This document shows positions 42,408 through 50,298 of a stretch of DNA of 64,000 nucleotides, piece by piece. Position 1 is the first letter of the stretch. Every line of letters starts with the position of its first letter. The notes below the pieces were generated by a model. That model saw only the letters and a program-made list of their open reading frames with translations. It was not told where the DNA came from and did no database searches. This stretch comes from JAFGPS01 sp964628465. Its GTDB lineage: Bacteria; Planctomycetota; Phycisphaerae; Sedimentisphaerales; Anaerobacaceae. The position numbers and the translations under genes were made by a program. The stretch lies in contig CAZVOA010000011.1 of assembly GCA_964628465.1 (NCBI GenBank), positions 1-64,000 of the forward strand, in the 5' to 3' direction.

Positions 42408-43784
42408 ATGTTATTTCAAACATGGGTATTTCTGCTATTTTTTCTTGTTGCGTATTCGATTTATCTGATTCTTAAAAGAACAAGAGCAGGCGTTTTGTGG
42501 CTATTGATTTCCTCGTATTTTTTCTACGGCTGGCTCAATCCTCTCTACGTAATCTTAATTTTATACGCGACTACATTCGACTTTATAATATCCGGCCAAA
42601 TGGAAAAAAGCCGCAGAAAAAAACTATGGCTCACCGTCAGTATAGTAAACAGTCTCGCGATACTGAGTTTTTTCAAATACTTTGACTTTCTCACCAATAA
42701 TCTTAATGCCCTCTTTTCTTATATAAACTTACCTTACCAGATTATTTCACCCGGATTTCTTCTTCCTTTCGGACTATCGTTTTATCTGTTTCAATCAATT
42801 GGTTACATGATAGATTGCTATAGAGGTGACATTGAAAGAGAAAATAACTTCGTAAGATACGCTGTTTTCGTCGCGTTCTTCCCGAGATTACTCATGGGGC
42901 CAATTGAACGAGCAGGCAATTTCCTGCCGCAGTTGCGAAATTTACCAACTATTACAAGCCGCGATATAGGAGACGGCCTTTCACTTTTCGTCGTCGGATT
43001 ATTCAAAAAAATAGCTGTCGCCGATTATCTTGCTTTGTACGTCGATAAAGTTTATAACAATCCAGACCAGTTCCAGTCCCCTGCTTTATTGCTCGCTACA
43101 TTTCTATTCGCATGGCAGATTTATTTCGATTTCAGCGGCTATACAGACATGGCAAGAGGCATTGCGAGAATGCTTGGTTTTCGGATTATGCTGAATTTTA
43201 ATAATCCTTATCTCGCCACAAGTCTCGGTGACTTCTGGAACAGATGGCACATAAGCCTTTCGTCATGGTTCAAGGATTATCTTTATATCCCGCTTGGGGG
43301 CAATCGTAAAGGGAATTTCAATACTTATAGAAACATTTTTATTACAATGGTAATTTCAGGTTTATGGCACGGGGCGGCGTGGACATTTATCATCTGGGGA
43401 GCGGTTCACGCGATAGGAAGATTTGTAACACGAGAACTTGAACGAACAGAGTTTTATAAAAATCAGGTTCCGAAAATATTTAAACAGGCTTTTGTTTTTA
43501 TTTTAGTTGGTTTCGCGTGGATTTTCTTTCGCGCATCGAATATCAGTGAAGCATGGCTGATTGTATCGAAAATTTTTACTTCGGGGATTGCAAATCCTTA
43601 TTGCCCCCTGCTTGCGATTTTTATGATACTGGCAGTATGGTTGTACCAGTTTATGTATGAATCCGGTTTTAGAAAAATACTCGAAATCAAAGTCGTAAAC
43701 GCAGCAATGGTTATTTCGATGATTTTATATCTGGCGGTATTTTCATCTTCACAGGGAAGCTATTTTATTTATTTACAATTTTAG
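42408..43784 (+). CDS. MBOAT-family O-acyltransferase (AlgI-like)
   Basis: A 458-residue multi-helix inner-membrane protein of the MBOAT family, as in alginate O-acetyltransferase AlgI. Visible family blocks are SYFFYGWLNPLYVILIL, FGLSFYLFQSIGYMIDCYRG, FFPRLLMGPIERAGNFLPQL, the WQIYFDFSGYTDMARGIARMLGF block, NRWHISLSSWFKDYLYIPLGGN and the catalytic-His GLWHGAAWTFIIWG. It would pass acyl (probably acetyl) groups across the membrane to a polymer outside. The SGNH-like gene 6 bases downstream is the expected partner. The acceptor is unknown. Confidence 0.9.
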   Translation: MLFQTWVFLLFFLVAYSIYLILKRTRAGVLWLLISSYFFYGWLNPLYVILILYATTFDFIISGQMEKSRRKKLWLTVSIVNSLAILSFFKYFDFLTNNLNALFSYINLPYQIISPGFLLPFGLSFYLFQSIGYMIDCYRGDIERENNFVRYAVFVAFFPRLLMGPIERAGNFLPQLRNLPTITSRDIGDGLSLFVVGLFKKIAVADYLALYVDKVYNNPDQFQSPALLLATFLFAWQIYFDFSGYTDMARGIARMLGFRIMLNFNNPYLATSLGDFWNRWHISLSSWFKDYLYIPLGGNRKGNFNTYRNIFITMVISGLWHGAAWTFIIWGAVHAIGRFVTRELERTEFYKNQVPKIFKQAFVFILVGFAWIFFRASNISEAWLIVSKIFTSGIANPYCPLLAIFMILAVWLYQFMYESGFRKILEIKVVNAAMVISMILYLAVFSSSQGSYFIYLQF

Positions 43785-43790
43785 AATGCG

Positions 43791-44870
43791 ATGAATTTAT
43801 TAAAAACAAAAAATACTGAAATACCTTTTAGCTCTAACGGAGTTCGCCTGAATATCAGGCAATGGATTTTCGTAGTTACTTTTGGTTTTATCGCTATTAT
43901 TGCATTACCTTCTATATGGAAGTCGATTGAAAAATTCTCACCGGGAGATGACTACCGCTTGCCATATCATCTCGGCAGCGATTATTGGTTTTATCAGCGT
44001 TACAGCGAATTGGCACTTTCCAAATATGAAACTGTTATAATAGGTGATTCGGTTATATGGGGACATTATGTCACGAATAACCAGACTCTTTCGCATTACC
44101 TGAACGAATTATCAGGAGAAAACAAAATTGCAAATCTTGGTATTGACGGTATGCATCCGGCGGCACTTGAAGGCCTGGTGCGATATTACGGGAAAGATAT
44201 AAAAAACAAGAATGTCATACTGCATCTGAATCTGCTTTGGCTAAGCTCGCCAAAACATGACCTGCAGACAGAAAAAGATTTCCGTTTTAACCACCCAAAA
44301 CTCGTGTCACAATTTAAAACAAAAATTCCATGTTATACCGCACCGTTCATATCGAGACTTTCTATCGCCCTGGAACGTCATTTTACTTTCCCCGCATGGA
44401 TTTCACATTTGAATATAGCTTATTTTCAAAATACAAATATGCCCGCATGGACACTGGAAAATCCATATAAAAATCCGCTTGGTACAATTGATCCAAACAT
44501 CCTCGAAGAAAAACCCAGAGATACATTTGTATCAGAAAACAAAACGTCCGGGGGAGATTTTCAATGGGTACAGGCGGATACATCTTTGCAATGGAAGTTT
44601 TTCAGAAATACTATCAAGCTGCTTCAGGAAAGAAAAAATAAAATACTTGTACTGATCGGGCCTTTTAATGAAAATATACTTTCAGGAGAGAGTCTGGATA
44701 ATTATCTGAAACTTAAAAGCGACATTGTACTATGGCTCGAACAAAATAATATTTCATACTTTTCGCCCCCTGCTCTGCCTGCTGAATTATATAATGATGC
44801 AAGTCACCCTACATCACAGGGCTATGAGACACTCGCAAAAGAACTTCTTGAAAGAAAAATACTGAATTGA
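43791..44870 (+). CDS. Membrane-anchored SGNH-like acyl-transfer partner of MBOAT
   Basis: A 359-residue protein with one N-terminal membrane helix (WIFVVTFGFIAIIALPSI). The extracytoplasmic part has an SGNH pattern: VIIGDSVIWG (Ser of GDS, about residue 86), an Asn-containing NLGIDGMHPAALE, and the C-terminal DASHPTSQGYETLA with Asp and His of the triad. It resembles AlgJ/AlgX/DltD-type partners that finish O-acylation of an exported polymer. It is the last gene of the operon; no terminator is obvious downstream. Confidence 0.78.
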   Translation: MNLLKTKNTEIPFSSNGVRLNIRQWIFVVTFGFIAIIALPSIWKSIEKFSPGDDYRLPYHLGSDYWFYQRYSELALSKYETVIIGDSVIWGHYVTNNQTLSHYLNELSGENKIANLGIDGMHPAALEGLVRYYGKDIKNKNVILHLNLLWLSSPKHDLQTEKDFRFNHPKLVSQFKTKIPCYTAPFISRLSIALERHFTFPAWISHLNIAYFQNTNMPAWTLENPYKNPLGTIDPNILEEKPRDTFVSENKTSGGDFQWVQADTSLQWKFFRNTIKLLQERKNKILVLIGPFNENILSGESLDNYLKLKSDIVLWLEQNNISYFSPPALPAELYNDASHPTSQGYETLAKELLERKILN

Positions 44871-44935
44871 ACGTATAGACAAAACCTGCTAATCTAATCA
44901 TAATATAAAGGAAAAACTTTGAAAGGAATTAGTAA

Positions 44936-45319
44936 ATGAAAATTGCAGCGACTTTAATTTTATGTGTTTTTCTTTCTATCGGCTGTGCCAATAAACCGGC
45001 AAGCTCAAACTATTCTGCTGATTCCGACATTATAACCGCAAAAAGCGGCGAAAATTTTAGTATTACCATGGAATCGAATCCGACTACTGGTTATTCATGG
45101 AGTATTGAAGAGCCGCTTCCGGAAATTCTGCAAAAAGTCAGTAACGAGTATAAGCCTTATAATACTTCAGGAAATATTGTCGGTTCAGGCGGACATGAAA
45201 TATGGACTTTCAAAGCAATTGCAAAAGGCAATACGGCTTTAACTTTCCAATATTCCAGACCATGGGAAAAAGACGTTCCGCCAATCAAAAAGGAAACTTA
45301 TAAAATTAATGTTAAATAA
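44936..45319 (+). CDS. Chagasin-like (I42) protease-inhibitor lipoprotein
   Basis: A 127-residue lipoprotein (lipobox SIGC) with the chagasin/I42 inhibitor fold: AKSGENFSITMESNPTTGYSW carries the NPTTGY loop that fills the active site of papain-like cysteine proteases, and the GSGGHEIWTFKAIAKGN and YSRPWEKD loops follow in the family order. It probably inhibits an external or periplasmic cysteine protease. AAAGGAATT precedes the ATG. It is a single gene separated from the acyltransferase operon by about 65 bases. Confidence 0.85.
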   Translation: MKIAATLILCVFLSIGCANKPASSNYSADSDIITAKSGENFSITMESNPTTGYSWSIEEPLPEILQKVSNEYKPYNTSGNIVGSGGHEIWTFKAIAKGNTALTFQYSRPWEKDVPPIKKETYKINVK

Positions 45320-45437
45320 ACCTTGATTTTGGTTCATAATTAGACTTTTGTTGTATTTCAAATTATATTTGATATTATTGTACATAATATTCGGTGGGAC
45401 AGGAGTGTAAATTATGCCGTCAATAAATTTCCTTTAA

Positions 45438-45713
45438 GTGAATGGAACAAGCAATGAAAAGATTTCTGTGTTTAATGCAGGTAGTTATCCTGATGTTCTG
45501 ACTTTGAAAAACGGCCAAAAGGTCTCTACAGAAGAACAATAGTGGAATCAAAGACGGCCGAAAATTATCGAAGACTTTGCAATTGAATGTTTTGGACGGT
45601 GATTCTGTCAGCATTCCGCGGGACATACAGACGCTCCAAACTGGTATTTCTTTATAGATTTCGCAAATAAATATCTAAAAGCCCCCAAAAAAATTGACCT
45701 AAAGGAAGTTTAA
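45438..45713 (+). pseudogene. Remnant of a glucuronoyl-esterase-like (CE15-type) gene
   Basis: Reading one frame with two in-frame stops gives YPDVLTLKNGQKVSTEEQ, a stop, WNQRRPKIIEDFAIECFGR, a stop, then AGHTDAPNWYFFIDFANKYL. The first parts match the N-terminal 'PD-L---G--V-T-EQW--RRPEI---F--E-YGR' pattern of CE15-type esterases, and the last matches the 'HTDAPNW--F--FA--YL' end of the same proteins. The middle (about 300 residues) is deleted. This is a decayed gene; an ORF on the other strand here is a shadow. Confidence 0.7.
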
Positions 45714-46480
45714 TTCGAGTCTTTTTTCTTTTTTTTCTGACGGACTTTGCTTATTAAAAATCCCAAAATAATTATTAAAATAATAATGAGTATGAGAATC
45801 ATTCCGGCTAATGGACCATAGCCTGCGATCTGTTGATGCACGGTATGCATAAAGAAAGCCCAGCATAAAATCGCTATATAAGTTCCGGCCAAAACTATTG
45901 TAAGATTCAGCCAGGCAGGCAAAGCCATCATGAATCCAATAACACTGCCGACTACAGGCCCGGTCATCCAGAACGGAAACCAGACAAACGCGAAAAGACC
46001 AATTATGCCATATTTTCGAACCTTGTCATGATGAGTAACCGCCGCTTTTTGTATTTTATCGAAAAATCGCTTTAAGCTCTTAATAACTAATAGTTGTCTC
46101 CAGCTAAAAACGAACAAAGGATAGAGAATCAATACCTGTATCGTTTCAAGAATAATACACATTAGAATTACAGTGATTGGCTTAAACTGCAGAGAAAATC
46201 CCAAAGCTAAACCCGCGGCACGACCAGAAAGAATTATAAACGCAGTGGTTGCCGATATCAACTGGGCTTTGTCCGGATCAAATATAAATTTCACTCCAAT
46301 CCATGCGGTGTACAATAATGCTAATACTACTCCAGCAATCAAAATTTTTCCTTCTGAAGTAGCCAGCAGAGTTATCTTTGATAAATATTGATGTTCAGAA
46401 CATTCCGAGTCAGCCGGAATTTGTTCCTGCTCTGTTTTTTCTTTCCGTTTCTTAAATACTCCATTAATGATATCACTCAT
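45710..46480 (-). CDS. Multi-helix membrane protein of the putative small multidrug export family
   Basis: A 256-residue membrane protein with about six helices. Its core (GIIGLFAFVWFPFWMTGPVVGSVIGFMMALPAW, FKRFFDKIQKAAVTHHDKVRKYG) resembles COG2426/Sm_multidrug_ex proteins. Their transport role is only predicted. The N-terminus (30 residues) is charged and cytoplasmic, and the C-terminus ends in Lys-rich KVRQKKKKKDSN. A TGTAC-TTTT-GTACA dyad (46483-46496) sits right before the start codon on the minus strand and could be an operator; it resembles the GTAC-N4-GTAC type of LexA box, but this is speculative. Confidence 0.72.
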   Translation of the reverse strand: MSDIINGVFKKRKEKTEQEQIPADSECSEHQYLSKITLLATSEGKILIAGVVLALLYTAWIGVKFIFDPDKAQLISATTAFIILSGRAAGLALGFSLQFKPITVILMCIILETIQVLILYPLFVFSWRQLLVIKSLKRFFDKIQKAAVTHHDKVRKYGIIGLFAFVWFPFWMTGPVVGSVIGFMMALPAWLNLTIVLAGTYIAILCWAFFMHTVHQQIAGYGPLAGMILILIIILIIILGFLISKVRQKKKKKDSN

Positions 46481-46723
46481 ATTGTACTTTTGTACATTAT
46501 TTGCCTAAAAATGCAATATACAAATGTCTCATTATTACTTTTTTATTTTCCATTTTTCTCAATCATATTACCGAAAACAGTATCTTATTCAGTCAATAAG
46601 CCTGAATTTATAGTAAAAAACAAGCAAAAATTCACATTTTAGAAAAAAGGAAAAAAGCTCGTTTTCAGGCTAAAAACAAACTATTTTTAGAAATATTTTT
46701 GAAAAAATACGTAGTTACCACAA

Positions 46724-46753
46724 TAGACTAAAGACATTATTTTTTGGTATAAT
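46724..46753 (+). promoter_or_regulatory. Candidate promoter of a small RNA
   Basis: TAGACT (46724-46729; 4 of 6 to TTGACA) and a perfect TATAAT (46748-46753) are 18 bases apart. No ORF follows on the plus strand; a hairpin plus T-run lies 27 bases after the -10. Confidence 0.45.
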
Positions 46754-46759
46754 AATGAT

Positions 46760-46814
46760 ATTGTGGAATTCAACGTTTCGGACTGTTCGGGCGGAGGCCT
46801 GCAGTCCTTTTTTT
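46760..46814 (+). ncRNA. Candidate short non-coding RNA ending in a rho-independent terminator
   Basis: Predicted about 55 nt. After the promoter at 46724-46753 the transcript has a short 5' part (GTGGAATTCAACGTTTC) and a strong hairpin. In the hairpin GGACTG (46780-46785) pairs with CAGTCC (46802-46807), and CGGGC pairs with GCCTG, leaving a TT bulge and a GGAG tetraloop. Seven T residues follow (46808-46814). The loop GGA and the 5' GGA resemble CsrA sites, but that is speculation. It lies in the converging gap after umuC and reads against it. Confidence 0.5.
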
Positions 46815-46831
46815 ATGTTCAAATCAACAGG

Positions 46832-48190
46832 TTACATAACCTTCGGCAATTCATCCCAATTTGTTGTGTAACGCGGGGATCGTCTTTTGAATTCGACGTG
46901 CCATTTTCTGTCTATTCCCTCAGCCGCCCATCGTATCGGCGTGTTTGAGCGTGCGTTTATCATATCCACTACGTTCATCAGCCTTCTGGCCTTTTCCCTG
47001 TCGGTTCTGTCGAACAGGTTGTGCTGTACTTTGTTTTCCGGCACAAGACACAGGAGAATAACGCCGCACTTTTTGAACTGACATTTTTCACGGTAAATCC
47101 GCTCGATGCCCGATGCAGCAGCCCGTATAAGCTCTGTTGTGTCGTTTGTAGGTGTATCGAACGCAATTGAGTGAGAATTGAAATACTTGTTCTTTATGAA
47201 CCTGCTCGTTGTGACAAAAACACTAATTATGCCAGCGGCTAAGTTTTGCTCCCTCAATTTCTCCCCTGCTCTCGAAGCATATACCGCAATCGCTTCCTTC
47301 ATTTGCTCTATCGATTCTATCGGCGTGCCGAACATTCGCGAAACGACTATCGACTGGCGGGCGGGCGGGTTGTGTTCCAGCTCATAGCAGGGAGTGTTTT
47401 GCAGTTCGTAAACCGTTCTTACTCCAGTGACACCGAATTTAGCTCGAATCCAACTGATATTGGCTTTGCTCAAATCAAAGGCGTTTTTGAAACCCGCCTG
47501 TTTTAATTTTATAGCCGACCTGATACCTATACCCCATATTTTTTCAAGTGGAACTGTCGCGAGAATTTGCTCAATATCAGGCGAATCGGTTAAATCCAAT
47601 ACGCCGTTATATTCGCTTGAACGTTTGGCGAGATAATTTGCCATTTTCGCAAGCGTTTTTGTTTGCGCAATTCCTATTGATACAGGCATACCGGTCCATT
47701 TTTTTACCGTCAGCCGCATTTGCTGGCAATATTCAGTCAGCGACTTGGTGGCAGCCTCATCCTGATTGTTTTTATCAGGATGGGGATGGTAATCGCAGGG
47801 CAAGCCATCCACAAGCGTCGCTTGTCTTCGACTTTGAGGCTGCCACCCGGCAAAACCAGCCAGATTCAAAAACGCTTCATCAATGGAATAAATTTCGATT
47901 TCGGGAGTGAATGCCGCAAGTGTATCCATAACACGCGAGGACATATCCGCGTAAAGCGTATAGTTCGAGGAGAAAACTTCGATATTATGTTTTTTGATTA
48001 AATTTTTCACCTCAAAAACAGGAACGCCCATACCTATATTCATCGCTTTTGCTTCGTTGGAACGCGCTACGACACAGCCGTCATTGTTCGACAAAACTAT
48101 TACCGGCCTGTTTTCAAGTTTGGGATTAAAAACACGTTCACACGAAACATAAAAATTATTGCAGTCAACAAGTGCAAAAACAGGTTTCAT
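46832..48190 (-). CDS. umuC: Y-family DNA polymerase (UmuC) carrying an in-frame palindromic insertion
   Basis: A 452-residue translesion polymerase. Catalytic marks are FALVDCNNFYVSCERVFNP, VVARSNEAKAMNIGMG, YSIDEAFLNL (Asp/Glu metal ligands), VSIGIAQTKTLAKMANYLAK and the VWGIGIRSAIKLKQAGF helix-hairpin-helix. Between the DEAFLNLAGF and SLTEYCQQM blocks, where family members are nearly continuous, there are about 34 extra residues (about 115-148: rich in Gln, Pro, Asp, His) that coincide with the nested palindrome at 47747-47847. It is an open frame, so the product may remain functional. It overlaps umuD by 4 bases and is the last gene of the SOS cassette. Confidence 0.9.
   Translation of the reverse strand: MKPVFALVDCNNFYVSCERVFNPKLENRPVIVLSNNDGCVVARSNEAKAMNIGMGVPVFEVKNLIKKHNIEVFSSNYTLYADMSSRVMDTLAAFTPEIEIYSIDEAFLNLAGFAGWQPQSRRQATLVDGLPCDYHPHPDKNNQDEAATKSLTEYCQQMRLTVKKWTGMPVSIGIAQTKTLAKMANYLAKRSSEYNGVLDLTDSPDIEQILATVPLEKIWGIGIRSAIKLKQAGFKNAFDLSKANISWIRAKFGVTGVRTVYELQNTPCYELEHNPPARQSIVVSRMFGTPIESIEQMKEAIAVYASRAGEKLREQNLAAGIISVFVTTSRFIKNKYFNSHSIAFDTPTNDTTELIRAAASGIERIYREKCQFKKCGVILLCLVPENKVQHNLFDRTDREKARRLMNVVDMINARSNTPIRWAAEGIDRKWHVEFKRRSPRYTTNWDELPKVM
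47747..47847. repeat. Palindromic element inserted in umuC
   Basis: Outer arms GGTGGCAGCCTCA (47747-47759) and TGAGGCTGCCACC (47835-47847) are perfect complements. Inside are further dyads: CATCCTGAT/ATCAGGATG, GGATGG/CCATCC and ACAAGC/GCTTGT. The outer arms match the element at 48701-48785. It is translated in frame within umuC. Confidence 0.8.
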
Positions 48191-48618
48191 AATTTGTGTA
48201 TGACATTAGTCACTACGCCCCACACTTCAAACTCGTTGTCATTGGTTATCTCCTGCGAAAAATAGTTTTCGTTTTCAGGCACGAGAGTGACTTTTCCGCG
48301 TCGGAGCCTGATTCTTTTTACAGTAAGTTCTCCATCTATAACCGCGATAACAATATATTTATCTCTCGGCTCAACCGAACGATCCACAACAAGCAAATCA
48401 CCATCGTGGATGCCCGCTCCAATCATGGAATCGCCTGTAACTGTTACAAAAAAAGTCGCTGCCGGATTTTTTACAAGGTGCTTATTCAAATCGAGCCTGT
48501 CCTGCTCATAATCCGCGGCGGGTGATGGAAACCCGGCCGGCACAGTCGCGCCGAAAAGGGATAAGCTATTTTCGACTGATAAATCCGGTATATGAGATAT
48601 TTTTATTTTTGTAACCAT
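48187..48618 (-). CDS. umuD: UmuD-like S24 self-cleaving protein
   Basis: A 143-residue protein with the UmuD/LexA peptidase domain: the cleavage site VPAGFPSPA (Ala-Gly), catalytic Ser in VTGDSMIGAGIHDGD and Lys in DGELTVKRIRLR. After RecA-promoted cleavage, UmuD' dimers join UmuC to form an error-prone polymerase. Its stop overlaps the umuC start by 4 bases. About 190 bases, including a palindromic element, separate it from the DUF72 gene upstream. No HTH is present. Confidence 0.9.
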   Translation of the reverse strand: MVTKIKISHIPDLSVENSLSLFGATVPAGFPSPAADYEQDRLDLNKHLVKNPAATFFVTVTGDSMIGAGIHDGDLLVVDRSVEPRDKYIVIAVIDGELTVKRIRLRRGKVTLVPENENYFSQEITNDNEFEVWGVVTNVIHKL

Positions 48619-48700
48619 ATTCTTTTCGTAACGCGGGCATACCGTTCAGAGCCAGCCTGAACAAAGTGGAAGGGACAAGCTTGCCCATGAGTATATAACC

Positions 48701-48785
48701 GGGTGGCATCCTCAAAGCTGAAAGCTTTGGGGATGATAAACACTGAATGAGCCATCCCCAAGCTGCAAGCTTGAGGATGCCACCC
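48701..48785. repeat. Palindromic element between DUF72 and umuD
   Basis: Outer arms GGGTGGCATCCTCA (48701-48714) and TGAGGATGCCACCC (48772-48785) are perfect complements. Inner CATCCCC/GGGGATG and AAGCTT-type dyads give a cruciform-like shape. It is in the same family as the copy inside umuC at 47747-47847. An ORF covering 48566-48808 is only a product of this repeat. Confidence 0.85.
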
Positions 48786-48807
48786 AATAAATATTTTATC
48801 TGTGCCA

Positions 48808-49671
48808 CTATTTCAAAGCAATTTTTTCCAACTGAGGATATTCACGTAAAAGGCCTTGCGGGACAGGCTGCTTCTGCCCCGTAATAAGACATCGTAATTC
48901 AAGAGCGTTGGCAAGCTCGGCGCCGCGATAGTGATTATTTGTAATTACCGTAAGAGTCTGAAACGCCTTTGCCAGTTCATTTACCCGAAGTTTGATTTGC
49001 GACAATTCTTTTTCGTTGTAATAATAATTATAAGTCTCGTCTCGCCCTGCTTTGCTGAACCACTTGGCCGCGTTTCTGCCGTGCATTCTGAAATAACCGT
49101 TCGTACCTATGGTACAATTCTGCATATCAAAAGAGTTCCACGTCGTTGGGTAATCGAGATTGCAGACTGAAACACGCAGGCTGTCTAAAAATTCCAGAGC
49201 ATCAGGAGTTTGCCATGACTTATGCCGGACTTCAAGAGCGATATTAAAAGCACCCGAAAACATCTCAATAATTTTAGACAAATGCTTGCGGTGCAAATCA
49301 GTATCATCGAAATCATATTTGAACTGGGCGAGAAGGTGTTTCAGTTTTCCCGTTTCGAGAAAAGGCTCGAAACCTTTATGAAACTGTTTTACCATGTCAT
49401 TATCAATTTTTCCTTCGTGTGTGAAATCATTGTGCAGCTTTGCGGTGAAAAAGAAATCTTTTTTTTCAGAAGTTCTTTCCAGCCATGCTTTGGTTGTTTT
49501 CTCGAAAGGCGGACGATAAAACGTACTGTTAATTTCCACGCAGTCAACAAACGTGCTTACAAACTCAAGCTGGTCGATTTTGGAATCAGTATAGACAATC
49601 CCCTTCCAGTCTGGATATGACCAGCCTGCTATACCTATATAAATTTTGCCTGTATCATTTTGTACATTCAT
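48808..49671 (-). CDS. DUF72 family protein
   Basis: A 287-residue protein of the DUF72 (YecE-like) TIM-barrel family: IYIGIAGWSYPDWKGIVY at the start, CVEINSTFYRPP, FFFTAKLHNDFTH, ALEVRHKSW and YFRMHGRN, with FQTLTVITNNHYRGAELANALEL near the end. The function of the family is uncertain. It overlaps the lexA stop by 4 bases, so the two are translationally coupled, which suggests an SOS-linked role. The downstream umuD may be read from the same transcript through the palindrome. Confidence 0.9.
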   Translation of the reverse strand: MNVQNDTGKIYIGIAGWSYPDWKGIVYTDSKIDQLEFVSTFVDCVEINSTFYRPPFEKTTKAWLERTSEKKDFFFTAKLHNDFTHEGKIDNDMVKQFHKGFEPFLETGKLKHLLAQFKYDFDDTDLHRKHLSKIIEMFSGAFNIALEVRHKSWQTPDALEFLDSLRVSVCNLDYPTTWNSFDMQNCTIGTNGYFRMHGRNAAKWFSKAGRDETYNYYYNEKELSQIKLRVNELAKAFQTLTVITNNHYRGAELANALELRCLITGQKQPVPQGLLREYPQLEKIALK

Positions 49672-50282
49672 AATTTTCTGAAACAGCCTATAACTCTGCC
49701 TACTATTTGAATATTCCGATCCATCATCTTTATGTGAATAGTTTTATATCCCGCCGCTTTATTCGCCGGTTCGAGAGCTATCCTGTTTTTATGAATATAA
49801 ACTTTTTTTACGGTTGCTTCATCGTTTATCAATACAACACCTATCCGCCCGTTGGGAATTTCAGATTCTTTTTTTACAACAACGAAGTCACCATCCATAA
49901 TCCCCTCGTCTATCATGCTATCGCCCGCGACTTTCAGGATAAACGAATCACTCGTTCTACCGAATGTTTCGCCCACATCTATATACTCCTGGATATTTTC
50001 CTGGGCCAATATAGGCAATCCGGCAGCGACTCTTCCAATTACAGGAAGGAATCCAGACTGTTTTGTCTGGTCGATATATTCCTTCGATAGTTTCAAGCCG
50101 CGATGAATAGACGAATCCGCCAGGTAGCCTTTTTTCTTCAGATAGCTTATTAACTGATGCACGGAATTCTGAGCCAGCCCGAAATGAGCGGCAATTTCTC
50201 TCTGGCTCGGAGAATCATTTTCATCGAGTCGGGATTCGATATACTTGAGAATTTCCTGCTGTTTTTCAGTTAAAGGCTTCAT
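49668..50282 (-). CDS. lexA: LexA repressor
   Basis: A 204-residue SOS repressor. The N-terminal winged helix-turn-helix (LTEKQQEILKYIESRLDENDSPSQREIAAHFGLAQNSVHQLISYLKKKGYL) is followed by the S24 domain with cleavage site RVAAGLP, catalytic Ser in VAGDSMIDEGIMDGD and Lys in DEATVKKVYI. It represses SOS genes until RecA triggers self-cleavage. It is the first gene of lexA-DUF72-umuD-umuC. There is no ribosome-binding site; the best -10 places the start site at the ATG. A 12-bp dyad covers that -10. Confidence 0.94.
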   Translation of the reverse strand: MKPLTEKQQEILKYIESRLDENDSPSQREIAAHFGLAQNSVHQLISYLKKKGYLADSSIHRGLKLSKEYIDQTKQSGFLPVIGRVAAGLPILAQENIQEYIDVGETFGRTSDSFILKVAGDSMIDEGIMDGDFVVVKKESEIPNGRIGVVLINDEATVKKVYIHKNRIALEPANKAAGYKTIHIKMMDRNIQIVGRVIGCFRKL

Positions 50283-50286
50283 AAAT

Positions 50287-50298
50287 ACAATATATTGT
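50287..50298 (-). promoter_or_regulatory. Dyad operator over the lexA -10, probable LexA autoregulation site
   Basis: ACAATATATTGT is a perfect palindrome. On the minus strand TATATT inside it (50294-50289) acts as the -10, with TTGCTA 18 bases upstream as the -35, and the lexA ATG lies 6 bases after the -10. A second imperfect dyad TGTCA-TT-TGACC lies next to it (about 50297-50307). Binding here would block the promoter. The assignment as a LexA box is inference. Confidence 0.5.

Noticed and set aside
45420..45626. Minus-strand frame over the esterase remnant
   Set aside because: The plus strand carries recognisable esterase motifs; the minus frame matches nothing.
48566..48808. 80-codon frame upstream of umuD
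   Set aside because: It is made of the palindromic element at 48701-48785 plus a shadow of umuD; no independent coding features.
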